A stretch of 64,000 nucleotides of DNA from Euborellia annulipes. Its lineage: Eukaryota; Arthropoda; Insecta; Dermaptera; Anisolabididae. Below the pieces are notes generated by a model, which worked only from the letters and a program-made list of their open reading frames with translations, was not told the origin of the DNA and ran no database searches. The translations under genes and the position numbers were made by a program. Shown one piece after another: positions 44,600 to 56,352 of this stretch (within the stretch, counting starts at the first letter, position 1; every line of letters begins with the position of its first letter). The stretch is from assembly GCA_023213315.1 (NCBI GenBank), contig JAKCPI010006305.1:1-64000 (forward strand), given 5' to 3'.

Positions 44600-44910
44600 A
44601 GATAACACGGTCCTTTTCTTTGAATAAATAAAACGCCCGGTCACTCGGCAATTCTGTGCAGACTCTCCGTTTTTCATTTTATTTGATCGTAAATCCGCCC
44701 AGTCTGTTTGAGATTCGCAGCTGGCCAAATGGCCTGTCGTGAATCATGTCCTAGTCTGGACCAAAAGCCATCGTCAATCAGTAGCTGTGTGTGCTTGCCA
44801 CCATCATTTAAATAATGACCCTTTTAATTGCGTCATTGTTTGTTTGTTGGTCCCAGGAGTCTACTATTTCCGAAAATCCTAGATGAAATCATTTTCATTG
44901 ATACTTACAC
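44600..44910. promoter_or_regulatory. complex non-repeat block, possible enhancer
   Basis: GC-enriched, non-repetitive (CCGCCCAGTCTGTTTGAG, AGCTGGCCAAATGGCC). TTTAATTGCGTCATTG is followed by TGTTTGTTTG, a forkhead-like motif. No open frame of note. Conservation is unknown. Confidence 0.3.
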
Positions 44911-45053
44911 TTTTTATCTTTTTAACGTCTCTTTTCTATTCAAAAAAATCTGCTTGGTCAATAATTTTAATCTCAATCATCTTTCAATATAAATAAGCAA
45001 TATTCTAGTTACTCTCAACAGTGCAAAAGAAAAAAAAATGATTGCTCTAAATA

Positions 45054-45643
45054 AGGAATGGACAGGACCGCGATCCTTTTGAATTTAAACCCGAAAATCC
45101 GATCCGATTCAGGATTTTCGGATCTAGATTGGAATTCATTTTTTGGAAGGATCTCCCGAATAAAAATGTTCGAGGGATCCACACGCCCGCAGCTAGTCTG
45201 CATAGTGAACTTTAGGGACACACAGGGATCCACACGCCTGCACCAGGAACACACATTTTTCTTCTGGTCCCTTATTTCGAGTGCATCCCTGGTGCGGGCG
45301 TGTGAATCCCTGTGTGTTCCTAAAAGTTCACTATGCAGACTAGCTGCGGGCGCGTGGATCCTTATATTTTTCGAAAGAAATCTTTACTCAGGCTTTGATC
45401 TGGATCGAAATCATTTTTGCTCTCTGGATCTAGGATCGGATCGCTAATTCTCTTCGAAAGATAAACAATTCTGGATTTTCGCGATCCTTTTCAAAGATAG
45501 TCAATCCTTTAAAATTTTTTACTTTTTAATAAATATATTTATATCCTTTTGATTCATCCAAACTCCTAAAAATCAAATCTAGTTTGGATTTTTGGCTCGT
45601 GGATCTGGATTTTCGGATCAGAACAGCTCTAATCGGATCGCCA
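45054..45643. mobile_element. 590-bp element between 10-bp direct repeats
   Basis: GCTCTAAATA at 45044-45053 and 45644-45653, exactly 600 bp apart. The interior is full of GATCCGAT/CGGATC words. A fold-back (45159-45373) is nested. AGCTCTAA words are typical of hAT ends, but the terminal repeats are unclear. Confidence 0.55.
45159..45373. mobile_element. GC-rich fold-back, about 85-bp arms
   Basis: Left GGATCCACACGCCCGCAGC, TAGTCTGCATAGTGAACTT and GGGACACACAGGGATCCACA face their inverses on the right. The loop is TTTTTCTTCTGGTCCC-like. Relative at 30592-30800. Confidence 0.85.
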
Positions 45644-45653
45644 GCTCTAAATA

Positions 45654-46754
45654 ATACAAATCTTATCCATTTGTATTAATTAAATACAATTATTAACTTT
45701 TAAATTACTTTATATACTGAAAATAATTGACAAGAAACTTTTACAGTATAGTTCCACTGTCTTGGACGTATTTTTTGTGGATCTTAACGCCGTATTTAAT
45801 TAGTTTATCTCTTTTTCTAATTGACAATTAAACCCAATTAATTGGCCAGTCCATGTTCCCGAGTTTCCAATGAAGTTAATTGATTTTTTTTTGCCCAACC
45901 GAATTTTCGGCAATTTTTTTTTCTTAGATCTGTTTTATGCAAATGGAAGGCCTATACCCAAGTAAAATTAAATATTTCTTTCACTTGATGTTATATTGAC
46001 TTTTCTCAGGACAAACTCTCCAGGGTTTTTTCGTTATTTTAAACTCTCTCTTCTCTTTCTTTTTTTTTTCTTTTTGGAACGATTGTTTTACTTTAAAATT
46101 TCTAAACTTGCTTCGGGGATGTTTTCTGGTTTATAAAATCCAAATATGTACTTTGATCATTTATTTTATTTAATTTTTAATTATAATTGAAAAAAAAAAA
46201 TATTCATTAATATTTTTTTAATTAAAATTGATTTAATTTGAATCATTTGATCCGTAATTTAATCAATTTTTCGGTTTATTTATTTGATAACTGAGTAACC
46301 AGAGAGCAGCATTTGATTTCTCTCATTCCGATTCCTTTTCTTGTTTTCCTCTCCCTACATTTTCATCACTTGTGCAGCCACATTCATCATTTCCCCACCT
46401 CCTTCTTCTTCTACATGCCCTCTCTTTCCAATTTTCCTATCAAAATTCAAATCGCCCTGGCTTGTCTCGCGGAAGGTGCTTGATTGATTTTACCATTTTT
46501 TTTATACTAAAGTGTATCTACTTCTATCCATGCTCTTACTAAAAGCAATTTCGTTTTTTTGCCAATAGAAAGAGCAAATAAAAAATAAAATTTTATATTG
46601 TTATGGTAAATACTTTATGAAATTTATTAAATTTTTAATATGACTTATATAATATTTTTCTATTTGTTATTAAAACAACAAAACATGCTATATTTGCTAT
46701 CTTCAAATTTTAATTGAGGTCAATTATCAATTAGAAAAGAAGTAAAAATTTTTT
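45654..46754. other. AT-rich stretch with a pyrimidine-rich patch
   Basis: 46310-46480 is C/T-rich (CACCTCCTTCTTCTTCTACA) and ends GCTTGTCTCGCGGAAGGTG. No exon or repeat recognised. Confidence 0.4.
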
Positions 46755-47150
46755 CTTTAACAAGGAGTGTTTTTTAATGGCGAGGTCAATGTCCCATGGT
46801 CAACCTGGGATCTCCAGCCTTTCCGGGACATCAGTGTGGGCTGTCCATTGCACCAGGCCGCCGGACCCTCGACCTACACCAATATAACTCACTTCCCCTT
46901 CTACTGGTTTAAAAAGCTGCGGACAAGTGAGGAATTTTTCTTTAAAGTTTCTCACTTTATTAGTAACTTGTACGGTTAACTCGCATATTAGGGAAGTGAG
47001 TTTTATTGATGTAGGTCGAGAGTCCGACGACCTGGTGCAATGGACAGCACACTGATGCCCCGAAAAGGCTGGAGATCCCGGGTTCGATCTCCGGGGGCAA
47101 TGGGATTTTTGGCCTCGCCAATAACAATACATACAAATAAAAAACACTCT
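46755..47150. repeat. inverted pair of tRNA-Arg-like SINEs
   Basis: Right arm (+): GGTGCAATGGACAGCACACT and GATCCCGGGTTCGATCTCCG are an A-box-like start and a B-box matching arginine-type tRNAs. The left arm is its reverse (GGGATCTCCAGCCTTTCCGG, TCCATTGCACCAGG). The arms run on through ACTCACTTCCC / GGGAAGTGAGT and outwards to GGCGAGG / CCTCGCC. About 150-bp arms, about 85-nt spacer. Confidence 0.85.
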
Positions 47151-47867
47151 CAGTTAAAGTCTCTCAGTTGAAGTCCAAATCGAGGTATTTTGAATATCTT
47201 ATTCGAATAAATAGATCTCTAAAAATATTTATTTTTTGTTTGTTCATTCAAATATTCTTTCCTCAAGAAAATAAACTTTATCTGAATTTTTTTTTAACGG
47301 GTGATTCGAGTAGGCTACCACTGGATTATAAATTGGCTATCCATTGATGAAAAAATTGTTTTATACGGATCTGTTCTTGATGGGAAACCAAAGGCGTAAC
47401 GCCTGCAAGATAGACTAACCCTTGGTCAAGAATCCCTTACGATAGACTATTTCTACTGGGCTAATCAAATTTTTCGCTTTTTGATATTATAATATTATCA
47501 TAAAGCTACTTTCATGAAGTGTATATTAACCGATAGAACATTTATTGTTTACTGCAATGATAAACTGCACTCTTTTTTTATCAGATGAGATAAATAAAGC
47601 TCTTCTTACCCAAGGATCATTGATGAGTTCCCCGTTCTATAAATTAGCCAATTTAAATAAATATGGACAGAGACTATATGGCTTCAATACTGAAAAAATA
47701 ATTTGCAAATTTCACATTTTTTTGTAGCAGGGCTTATTTAAAAAATCTTTCAAGGGCGAATACCTATCCTGATAAGCATGTGGGAAAAAAATTATCCGAA
47801 CTAAATTTTTAAGTGAGATTTTGAGAGTTCAAAGTCAGATAGGCAGTACATTTTACGGGACTCTTTT
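47151..47867. repeat. AT-rich stretch with a dispersed fragment
   Basis: 47388-47470 (GCGTAACGCCTGCAAGATAG, AACCCTTGGTCAAG) resembles 49025-49100 (GACGCCTGCAAGGTAGAC, CAACCCTTATATTCAAGG). No gene recognised. Confidence 0.4.
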
Positions 47868-47990
47868 TTAAGGGAGGGCTTCAAAACGTGAATTTCCATC
47901 AAAAACTCGACACAGACTTTTTGACAAATGCAATGGCAATACTTTCTCCTATTATATATTAACAGATATAAGTAATAGAAAATAAAATAA
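47868..47990 (-). mobile_element. family A fragment, inverted (A13)
   Basis: CTTCAAAACGTGAATTTCC, AAACTCGACACAGACTTTTT and ATACTTTCTCCTATTATATA: the hairpin end and core only. Confidence 0.65.
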
Positions 47991-48004
47991 CACTAACACT
48001 ATAG

Positions 48005-48275
48005 ACCATATTTTTGTTATTAATTATTTATCAAAAATGTATATATAAATATACGGTATATTAAGTATATATAAATAATGTACAACGTTTCGACTGCTTA
48101 TTCTGCAGCCGTTCTCCACTGTGCACTTGCTCCGACTCAAGTGATCCGATGCAGTTCACTTGAATCGGAACAAGAGCACAGTACTTGAGAACGACTGCAG
48201 AATAAGCAGTCGAAACGTTGTACAGTATTTATATTTTTAATAAATAATTAATAACAAAAATGTGGTCTATAACTA
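48005..48275. mobile_element. 270-bp fold-back with CGAAACGTTGTAC motif
   Basis: Outer arms TATAGACCATATTTTTGTTA / TAACAAAAATGTGGTCTATA. Inner arms GTACAACGTTTCGACTGC, TTATTCTGCAG and CACTTGAATCGG-type words mirror each other nearly base for base around 48140. Spacer regions are TATA-rich. Confidence 0.9.
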
Positions 48276-49180
48276 AAAATTCCCCTAATAACTCTAACAC
48301 TCTTGGGACAGTTTTATTCGAATTGTTTCATTAAGGTGCGCGTCTCCGGAAACCCTAAACCCCCAATTACTCCAGGCGGCCCCGGGGGGGGTTGGGGTTC
48401 CCCCTTAAAATACACGCAACTTGTCCTTTCTTCTAGACTTTCCAGCTAATTAATTAAAGGCAAAAAATTAATTATTCTTTAACACAATGATTACTAATTT
48501 AATTATCTACAACTTATAGAGCTTCTTTTTTTTATATATTTTTTTTTTATTGAGATAAATAAAAAAAAATTTTTTTTTTTTATAAAAAAAAAAAAAAAAG
48601 ATGTTGGAAATTATATTTTTTTATTTTTTAAATATATTAAATAAAAATTTTGGAAAATAGAATCTCTGAATGGTCCAAGCTCAAAACCCCCCCCTTAAAT
48701 AATAAGATCGCTTTCCCATAATACAAATTGAACGGGGGCGTTTGTTTATATAGATCTCCCATTTAATTAATTAAATTGTAAATTAAACCAACCAAGACCG
48801 ATTGGATTATAATATCTCATTCAATTTATAAATTTCTAAATTTTCAAAGAAATTGAAAATCGAACATGTCTTCAAATAATCTAGTTGGGCTACATTTTTA
48901 CATTAATGAAATTTATATACATTTTCTATTTTGAAATTATATTTGAACTTTACAATAAACGTCTGTTGTGTAAAAATTGTGTTTTGGGGCCGAATGGCTT
49001 AAAGCTTAGAACCAAAATAAATAAAAGTAGACGCCTGCAAGGTAGACAACCCTTATATTCAAGGATCCTTATAATCGCCTATTTCCAGGCTATTTTTGTT
49101 TTGTCTTTTGTTTACATAGTGAAATCATGAATCTTACTCTTAATGAATACATGGATTAATGTCCAAACATTGTCTATATA
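48276..49180. other. AT-rich stretch
   Basis: A GC-rich patch at 48365-48400 (CTCCAGGCGGCCCCGGGGGG) may be a repeat scrap. T-runs near 48527-48595. No gene recognised. Confidence 0.4.
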
Positions 49181-49439
49181 TGGACCCTGTTACGCATTAG
49201 TGTGTCAAGCGCAAAAAAAAAAATTAAAAATTGAGTTAAGCACGGAATATTGTTTCAAATGCTACTATAATTAATAGTATTTTTTATGAAATATGTCCTA
49301 AAAAAATTATATTTAATGTTACTTGCACAATTGACAAAAAAAAAAAAAATATATATAATCCAATGAAAACAAAAAACTTTAATGGTAATTTTCTCAAAAC
49401 TCGGTAGCTGGGCTTGCACACTAATGCGAACAGGGTCCA
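49181..49439. mobile_element. MITE with GGACCCTGTT ends
   Basis: Left TGGACCCTGTTACGCATTAG and right CTAATGCGAACAGGGTCCA are inverse with a 1-nt indel. TA is present on both sides (49179-49180, 49440-49441). The interior is AT-rich. Confidence 0.8.
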
Positions 49440-50306
49440 TATATGAGTAGGAGATATCACTTTTCCTGTCTTCTCAGATCTTGAGATTTTATTTCTAATA
49501 TTGCAACATTCCTTTATTAATTATCAATCTTTCTATACTAAATAAAATTCTAAGAGATTGAGGTTAAATATTTTTCGATCCAATGAATTAATAATAGAAT
49601 CAATTCTTATATTTATAAAGTTGTAAAAAACTTTTTATATTATTTATATATAATAGGCATACTCTTTTTAATTAAACATGAATTGCATTTTTTAAATAAA
49701 TTGCATTAAAAATACATAAATATCAAATTGAAATTTTTATATTATATTAATGTTCACTAGCGTAGATCAAAATGCCACTCTGACTGGAAGGAAACTCTCC
49801 AAAGGGAAGGACTTTTTTCCTTTGGTGTTCACATATGCAGGAAAGCAGATTTTGCTCACTGAGCATTATTATTATATTAGACCTATCACTGATCAATGTC
49901 TGCTGCTAAATGCATTCATTTAGAGAGAGATAAAGGAGAGATCTGCTGCTTAAACATTATTTTGCCTATAAAGCTTGATAAGCATAAGCGGAATTATCCG
50001 CAAACGAATTTCCCATTTAATTTATCGTCTTATTGTTTTAAGAAAAAAATTCGTTTTATTGACTGTTTAATTTTATAATTAATTAAATGTTCACAGACAT
50101 TCAAGCCCTATAATTTATATTTTATTCTCTTGAGGTCCAGACCTCTATCATAGATCACGATAGTATAGAGCAGAGGTTCCCGGCCCGAAAGGCATCAAAA
50201 TCTTATTATTCTGTTAATTGTATTTTCAGCTTATTATTTGTTATAAAGTTTTTAATTTTTTTTTAAATTAAAACATCTGTAATATTATATCTATTTAATT
50301 TAATTC
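49440..50306. other. AT-rich stretch
   Basis: CAGAGGTTCCCGGCCCG near 50171 is a possible lone hAT end. No gene recognised. Confidence 0.4.
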
Positions 50307-50742
50307 GGTAAGAGAAAGTTGTGCTGGTCACACCAGATTTTTTGCGTCGAGATATATTCAGTTGCTCTTAGCACTTTAGTTCCAAACTTGTCCACGCGAT
50401 GATTCATAGATGGCGCTGAGCTACGAATGCTTCAACATCAGTAAAGTGTACTTCAAACGATTTCCACGAAAAATTTCACTGATATACTTTTTAAAGAGCA
50501 TCTAAAAAATAGTTCATTTATGATTTTTAATCAAAATCGTTGCAGCGAATTATGAGAAAATTAAAAAAAAAAACTGAAAAAGTACATCAGTAAAGTAATA
50601 GTACTTTTTGGCCGATTTTGTTTAAAAGCTTATTTACACGAATATGGAAGATGCCTAACTTAAATACAAAATTTCAACCTCCTAGCTCATTTCCTTCATG
50701 GTCTAAAGTGTCCACACACACACAGACGCACATACACACACA
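50307..50742 (-). mobile_element. family A, inverted, both ends shortened (A14)
   Basis: GGTAAGAGAAAGTTGTGCTG leads straight into GTCACACCAGATTTTTTGCG, so the palindrome has lost most of its loop. The body follows to the acaca tract, where it stops. Confidence 0.75.
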
Positions 50743-51981
50743 TTCCTTTTTTGAAAAATAAATTTATAAAAACTCATTTTGGTTCTTTTTCATTACTGAA
50801 CAAAAAAAAAAAAAAAAATATAGACCTACCTATACTTCACTCACCCTAAAACATTTGTCAAAATTTAAACGTTTTGGCCTTGAAAATATTTCATACTCTT
50901 GGCTGGCAGCTCTCCATTAAATATACAATTTCTTCTTATGTCTAAAGTAAGCGAATAATTTCAATTAACCGCAGAACCTCTTTCTTTTAAAGACACTGAA
51001 ATTATTTTTAATTGAAAATTTACTGCAGATTTTATTGCATAATTTAATTTTCTATTTCGCTTAGCCAGAAAGTAAATGAAAAAGATGTCTTAGAATCCAT
51101 TTGATAATAAAATTAATTAACATCTTCCCGAAGAATTTAATGAATAATACAGCAATAAATGGCGCTTTTTTTGGTTTTTGATGAGTTGGTAATAATTATC
51201 TCTCTATTCATTTTGATTGTTATATTCCATTTAAAAAAATAAGAATAAACGATACCTTTCAATTTTTTTTTTTTTTTGCTATATGAAATTTGAAATTGAG
51301 TATTATACTAGCGTTTTAGAACCTTTCTTTTTTTGATCCCACGGTTATTTTCCGGGCCCATTAAAAATTTGATAGATTATTAATAAAATAAAAAATTATT
51401 AAGTATTAAGTTGTATTCTATATATTGTTGTTCAAAAATGTAAATAATTTATTTTTTTTCGCAACATTCTCATTCAGACTTATAAAAGTTATTACTAAAT
51501 ATAACGGGAATTTTGGTTCGCATGATATTTTTTTTATAAACATTACCGTTGCTAAGGTCAATATCTTTAGTGATGAATTCAACTTTGAAAGGTTAGTTTT
51601 TATCGTATAAAAAAAAAAAAATACTTTAATTCACACCTGACTGTAAAAATAACCCTGGAGACCGGAGTTCGATGCCAGGTCGATTCGTCTTGCCTCTGAC
51701 TCATTTCCTCCGTTTCCTTTTTCTCCTCGTCTCTGCCCCCCCCCCCGCCAAGTACTTTCAATGACATTAGCACACCTTGATCTCCCACTTTGATGCTTTG
51801 TCTCATCTCTGACCCATTACTTGTTTCGTTTGAATATTTATATTTATTTTTTTTAAATAATAATCTTATAATTTGAAAAATACCTTCATACTTTTATTAT
51901 TAGCTGAATTTTGTTTATAATAAATTTTATTTAGAGGTTTACTATCCCTATCTGATTATTGTTTTAGACAGGAGTTGTTTT
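50743..51981. other. AT-rich stretch
   Basis: Mostly AT-rich. 51640-51800 is richer (GAGACCGGAGTTCGATGCC; a C-run near 51737), possibly a tRNA-like SINE scrap (GAGTTCGATGCC is near B-box form). Confidence 0.35.
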
Positions 51982-52807
51982 TACTTTTTCTTGCCTATAC
52001 ATGTAATAGAGAGAAAGTTTGCGATCATGTCAAAAATTCGATTGATGGAAATACATGTTTTGACGTCACTGAGTCCAAAAAAATGGGTCCCGCAAATTGT
52101 TTTGTATGTATGTGTTTGACTGTGTGTGTCTGTGTGGACATTTTTAAGCATGAAGGAAATGAGCCACGAGATTGAAATTTTATATTTTAGTTAGGCACCC
52201 CCCTGAGACGTGAAACTAATCTTTTGAACAAAATCGGCCAAAAAGTACTCGTACTTTACTGATATACTTTTTCAGTTTTTTTCGATTTTCTCAAAATAGG
52301 CTCTAACTATTTTGGTTAAAATTCAATCAATTATTTTTTAGACCCTCTTTAAAATGTACCAGTATATTCTCATTTTGCCTTAAAATTGTTTGAAGTACAC
52401 TTTACTCATGTACTATTTCAGATTTTTCAAATTCATTTTCAGGCTTTCTTTCCATAGAGCCAATGTTAAATCCCTATGGGGATTTGCATGTAAATTTCGT
52501 TCTTTTGCAACTTATTAGACATTAAAAAAAAAAAAAATTTCCAATTATGAAATTTTATATTTATTTTGGATTCTCTATCATGTAAGCCTATAAAATATCC
52601 AAATATGAGATTAGAATTTTAAAAAATAACCATAGTTTATTTCAAGCAGTCAACATTTAAAACGCATGTTTTGAACTAAGGTGCTATGGGAAACTAAATA
52701 TTTCTCGACACCAAAAAAAATCTGGTGTGAAAAGCACAGTACACAACTTTCGATTACCGAAGGTAAGAAAAAGTTGTGTACTGTGCTTGTCAAACCAGAT
52801 ATTTTTT
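51982..52807 (+). mobile_element. family A, long form (A15)
   Basis: TTACTTTTTCTTGCC hairpin end, core, a GTATGTGTTTGACTGTG tract, body, then the extra block (52430-52690) shared with A10 (CATAGTTTATTTCAAGCAGT), then the terminal palindrome ending TGTCAAACCAGATATTTTT. Confidence 0.85.
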
Positions 52808-54082
52808 ATTTTAGTCCCTGTAGGGCATATCAACAAACAACGACGAATCCTTCTATTTTTTAATTAAAATTCTTACTATACTTTATAAAGTCGAAATTTC
52901 ACATTACCAAACTATTTATTATCTTTGATAAATGATGTTAACTTAATATAACATTCTATTTAAAACCAAAGTAGAGCCAAGTTCTTTAGTTAAAGAAACT
53001 ATTTCCATGTACACTTTAAGCTGAAACATATTCCAGTTCAAAACATCTTTGTCTATTGTTATTATCTCTCCTTTCATTTCATTATAATATTCATCTTTAA
53101 TCCGTCCTATATTCTAATCTAGGACGGTTACAAAGGATAGAGAGAATGCCCTATTTCATCTGACTAATCCTAAAGTCTCCGACCTTCTAAATATTCCACC
53201 TTAATATTGTTGTGAACATATTTTATTAAAAACATAGTTATTTTATTTAACTCTTCCTTTTAGTCTATGGTTAAATATTCAAATAAGATATATTTATTTT
53301 TTTAAATAAAAATTCAATTATAAATAAAATACTATTAATATAGAATCGTAAAATTTTTTTATGATATATAAATGCTCATTAATCATTTATAAACGAAATA
53401 TATCTTTATTTAAAAAAAAGCGTGAATGTTGTCGCAGAGACGTGACATTTTTATTCATATACCTGTCAAGATTTTCCATACTCTCGTCTATTTATCAACA
53501 AATCCATCCATAACTCAAACCGTTACATTAACGAAATATTAATTATTGTTTCTGTCTCCTGAAATCTCACAACGTGGGGTGTCTCGTCTATTTATCAACA
53601 AATCCTCCATACTCAAACCGTTCTTAACAAATATTATTGTTTCTGTCTCTGAAATCCACAAGTAGGGGATCATAAATAGATCTTATTTCTTTTATCCACT
53701 TGCGGGAGCCTTTTTTGTTAATTTAAATATATAAATTTATTCCTTTCATTTGTTTATTGATCGAATGAATTCCAAAGCTTTTTCTTCTATACCTTCATTA
53801 ATTCATTCACTTTCTAGAGTATATTGATTTTATATGGTTTATTTTTAACCATTTTAAATTTTCATTATGAAACAATTGGTTTTTTTACTATTTAATGCTT
53901 ATCCATGTATATTATTTATCACCTGTTATTTGCATTAAAAACATTTGAAATTTGATAAACAAAAAGATTGATTGATATTTATTGACATCAGTAAAGGAAT
54001 AGTAATTATTAAGGTATCGTTTTGAATATTATAAACAAAGAGCCTCAAAAACACCAAATAACCAGAATATATTACACAGGGG
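52808..54082. other. AT-rich stretch
   Basis: Low-copy apart from the duplicated segment at 53483-53664. No gene recognised. Confidence 0.4.
53483..53664. repeat. tandem pair differing only by small indels
   Basis: CTCGTCTATTTATCAACAAA starts both copies (53483, 53583). Aligned to the end, the second lacks single bases or short runs at about nine places and shows essentially no substitutions. Confidence 0.85.
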
Positions 54083-55172
54083 AACAGTGATTTTGTTGAG
54101 TATTTGCAGCTATCCCTGGGTATGTGGATAGCGCTGATTCCAAAATCGCAATCTGTGTATTTTTTTTAACCCTTTTTCTCTTGTTTTAGTGCTATAGAGA
54201 AAATTAAATTTTAATAGAAAATGTGCTCTAAAGCGGTTCTAATTTTGAATTACATATATTTTTTTAAGGCGTTACTGCTTAAAAAATATGCAGATAAATG
54301 AATATATAGAAATATGGTTTTGGTCCAATTGGAGGTCTAATTAGTGATGCATAACAGGACTAAAAGCTTAGAAAAATCGATTTTTTTGGACACCCCTAAC
54401 ACAAATTTTTCCATCTCTAAATGCAAAAGCCATATATTTATGATATTCTATAATTCTTTAGCTTTCCAAAAATTATTCATTTGTTAAAATCTGTTAATAA
54501 TTAACGAAATTATAAACAAAAGTTATCAGTTTGGTAAAAAAATATTCGGCTGCCTATCTTTTAGGCGCTTTGCTCTCTTTGACAGCTTCGACTCGCTCAT
54601 AGGAATAATAAAATTTAAACTTTCGACCGTTGGTTCTCTTTGAAACATTTTTGTAAATTAAAATTAAATATACAAATTAAACACTAGGTTAATTTGTTTC
54701 AAAGGTCTTATTAATTAAAAATTAACACTTGATAGGTTTCGACAAATTTAATATTTTTTATTTTTTTAAAATTTCGCTAATAATTAATAGATTTTCACGA
54801 ATTTATGATTTTTGAATAACTAAAGATGTATAGAATATCGTAAAAAAATGTTTTTTGCATTCAGGAATGGAAAAAAATTGTATTAGGGGTGTCGAAAGTA
54901 AAAAAAAAAAACCTGGAAAAATTTGAATTTCAAAAAGTTTTAACCGGGTTTTGCACCACTGATTCGACTGAAACTTATGGAATTCATCTATCTGCATATT
55001 TTGTTAGCTGTAACATCTTAAAAAATTAATGTATTTAAAATAAAAGCCTCCTTAGTGCATATTTCCTATTAAAATTTAATTTTCTCTATATCTCTAAAGG
55101 GTGAGGTGATGGGGCAAAACTTATTGGATTTACCCAAATGCCAGGGAATTTCGTCAAATATTCTGTGAACAA
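54083..55172. mobile_element. 1.1-kb element with about 430-bp inverted arms
   Basis: Left arm words TATAGAGAAAATTAAATTTT, AAAAATATGCAGATAAATGA, GGACACCCCTAACAC and ATTCTATAATTCTTTAG recur in reverse in the right arm with moderate divergence. The spacer is about 54536-54745. No coding capacity; exact ends and target duplication are unclear. Confidence 0.8.
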
Positions 55173-55697
55173 AAAAAATATATTTTTTTAGAAAAACTAT
55201 TGTTGACATATAACATTATCATATTACAAACACATCATAGGGTTTATATTATAATAGATAAGAGAAAATAATCATCCTCATCCAAATTTAATAACCCAGC
55301 ACTCCCAATATACCCATTATATGCATTAATATACCTCTTGCTATTAAAGTAAATGAGTTTCTCGGTAAAAAAAAAAAAAGTAAAAAGTTGACATTCGAGG
55401 GCGAGTTTTAATTTGGGGTTAATGAAGCGCGAGAGGCAGGAGGGAACCTCGCGTGCCATGGGGCGTCTACCCTGGTGCGATTCCTTCCGCCGCTAATGGA
55501 AACTAATGAACCAACCCTCTATCCATCTACACTCCTTTGAACAGACCCCCAAGCCTGTCCACAACAAGTACATTCCAGCCTCTCTTTTTTATAATTTTTA
55601 CTTTTCCCTTACTAAATAATTAGATATTTTTAAAATCTCATCTCTTTTTGCCTATCTATATCTGAGATCATTCAAACATCAACATATGATTATTTAT
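55173..55697. other. AT-rich stretch with a richer patch
   Basis: 55395-55570 is GC-richer (GAAGCGCGAGAGGCAGGAGG, GCCATGGGGCGTCTACCC). The minus frame there is unrecognised. Could be a short conserved block or old repeat. Confidence 0.35.
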
Positions 55698-56352
55698 TAC
55701 TTTATCTTACCTCTATATATGCTAATACATAGAGAAAGTATTGGATCCATGTCTAAAATTCGATGTCGATATATTTGATGTATTTTAAAGTTCCCTGAAT
55801 CCAAAAAAGTTGTTTTTGCGACATGGTCTGTCTGTCCCTGTGTGTGTCTGTCTGTGTGGCCTTCTGTGTCTGTGAACAAACTATCTCAAGAACGAAAAGA
55901 ACTAGGAGGTTGAAATTTTATATTTAAATTAAGCACCCCCCTAGGGCATGAAACTAACCTTTTAATCAAAATCGACCAAAGAGTACTAGTACTTTACTGA
56001 TGTACCTTTTCAGTTTTTTTCGATTTTCTCAAAATTTGCTCCAACGATTTTTATTAAAATTCCATTATTTTTAAATGCTCTTTAAAATTTCTCATTTTGC
56101 CATTGAAATCTTTTGAAGACCACTTTACTCTTATACTTCATAGGAAAGATAGGAGAAATGGTTGCCTTGGTAGCAAAATATAAGTATTCTCCCATGTTTA
56201 TAAATTTTACATCTTGAATTCAAATGTACTGTACTGTCGGAAACTAAATATACCCTCTATCTCAAAAAAAATCTGGTGTGACAAGCACAGAGCACAACTT
56301 TCGATTACCGAAGGTAGCAAAGTTGTGTGCTGTGCGACCAGTCACACCAGAA
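55698..56352 (+). mobile_element. family A, near full length (A16)
   Basis: TACTTTATCTTACC hairpin end, core, GTGTGTCTGTCTG tract, full body, then the terminal palindrome with a small loop deletion, ending CAGTCACACCAGAA. Confidence 0.85.

Noticed and set aside
45058..45447. 129-codon plus frame, the longest in the window.
   Set aside because: It runs through a GGATC-rich element and a GC-rich fold-back whose mirrored arms create open frames; no protein features.
46767..47147. 70- and 115-codon frames on opposite strands.
   Set aside because: Both lie within the inverted pair of tRNA-Arg-like SINEs.
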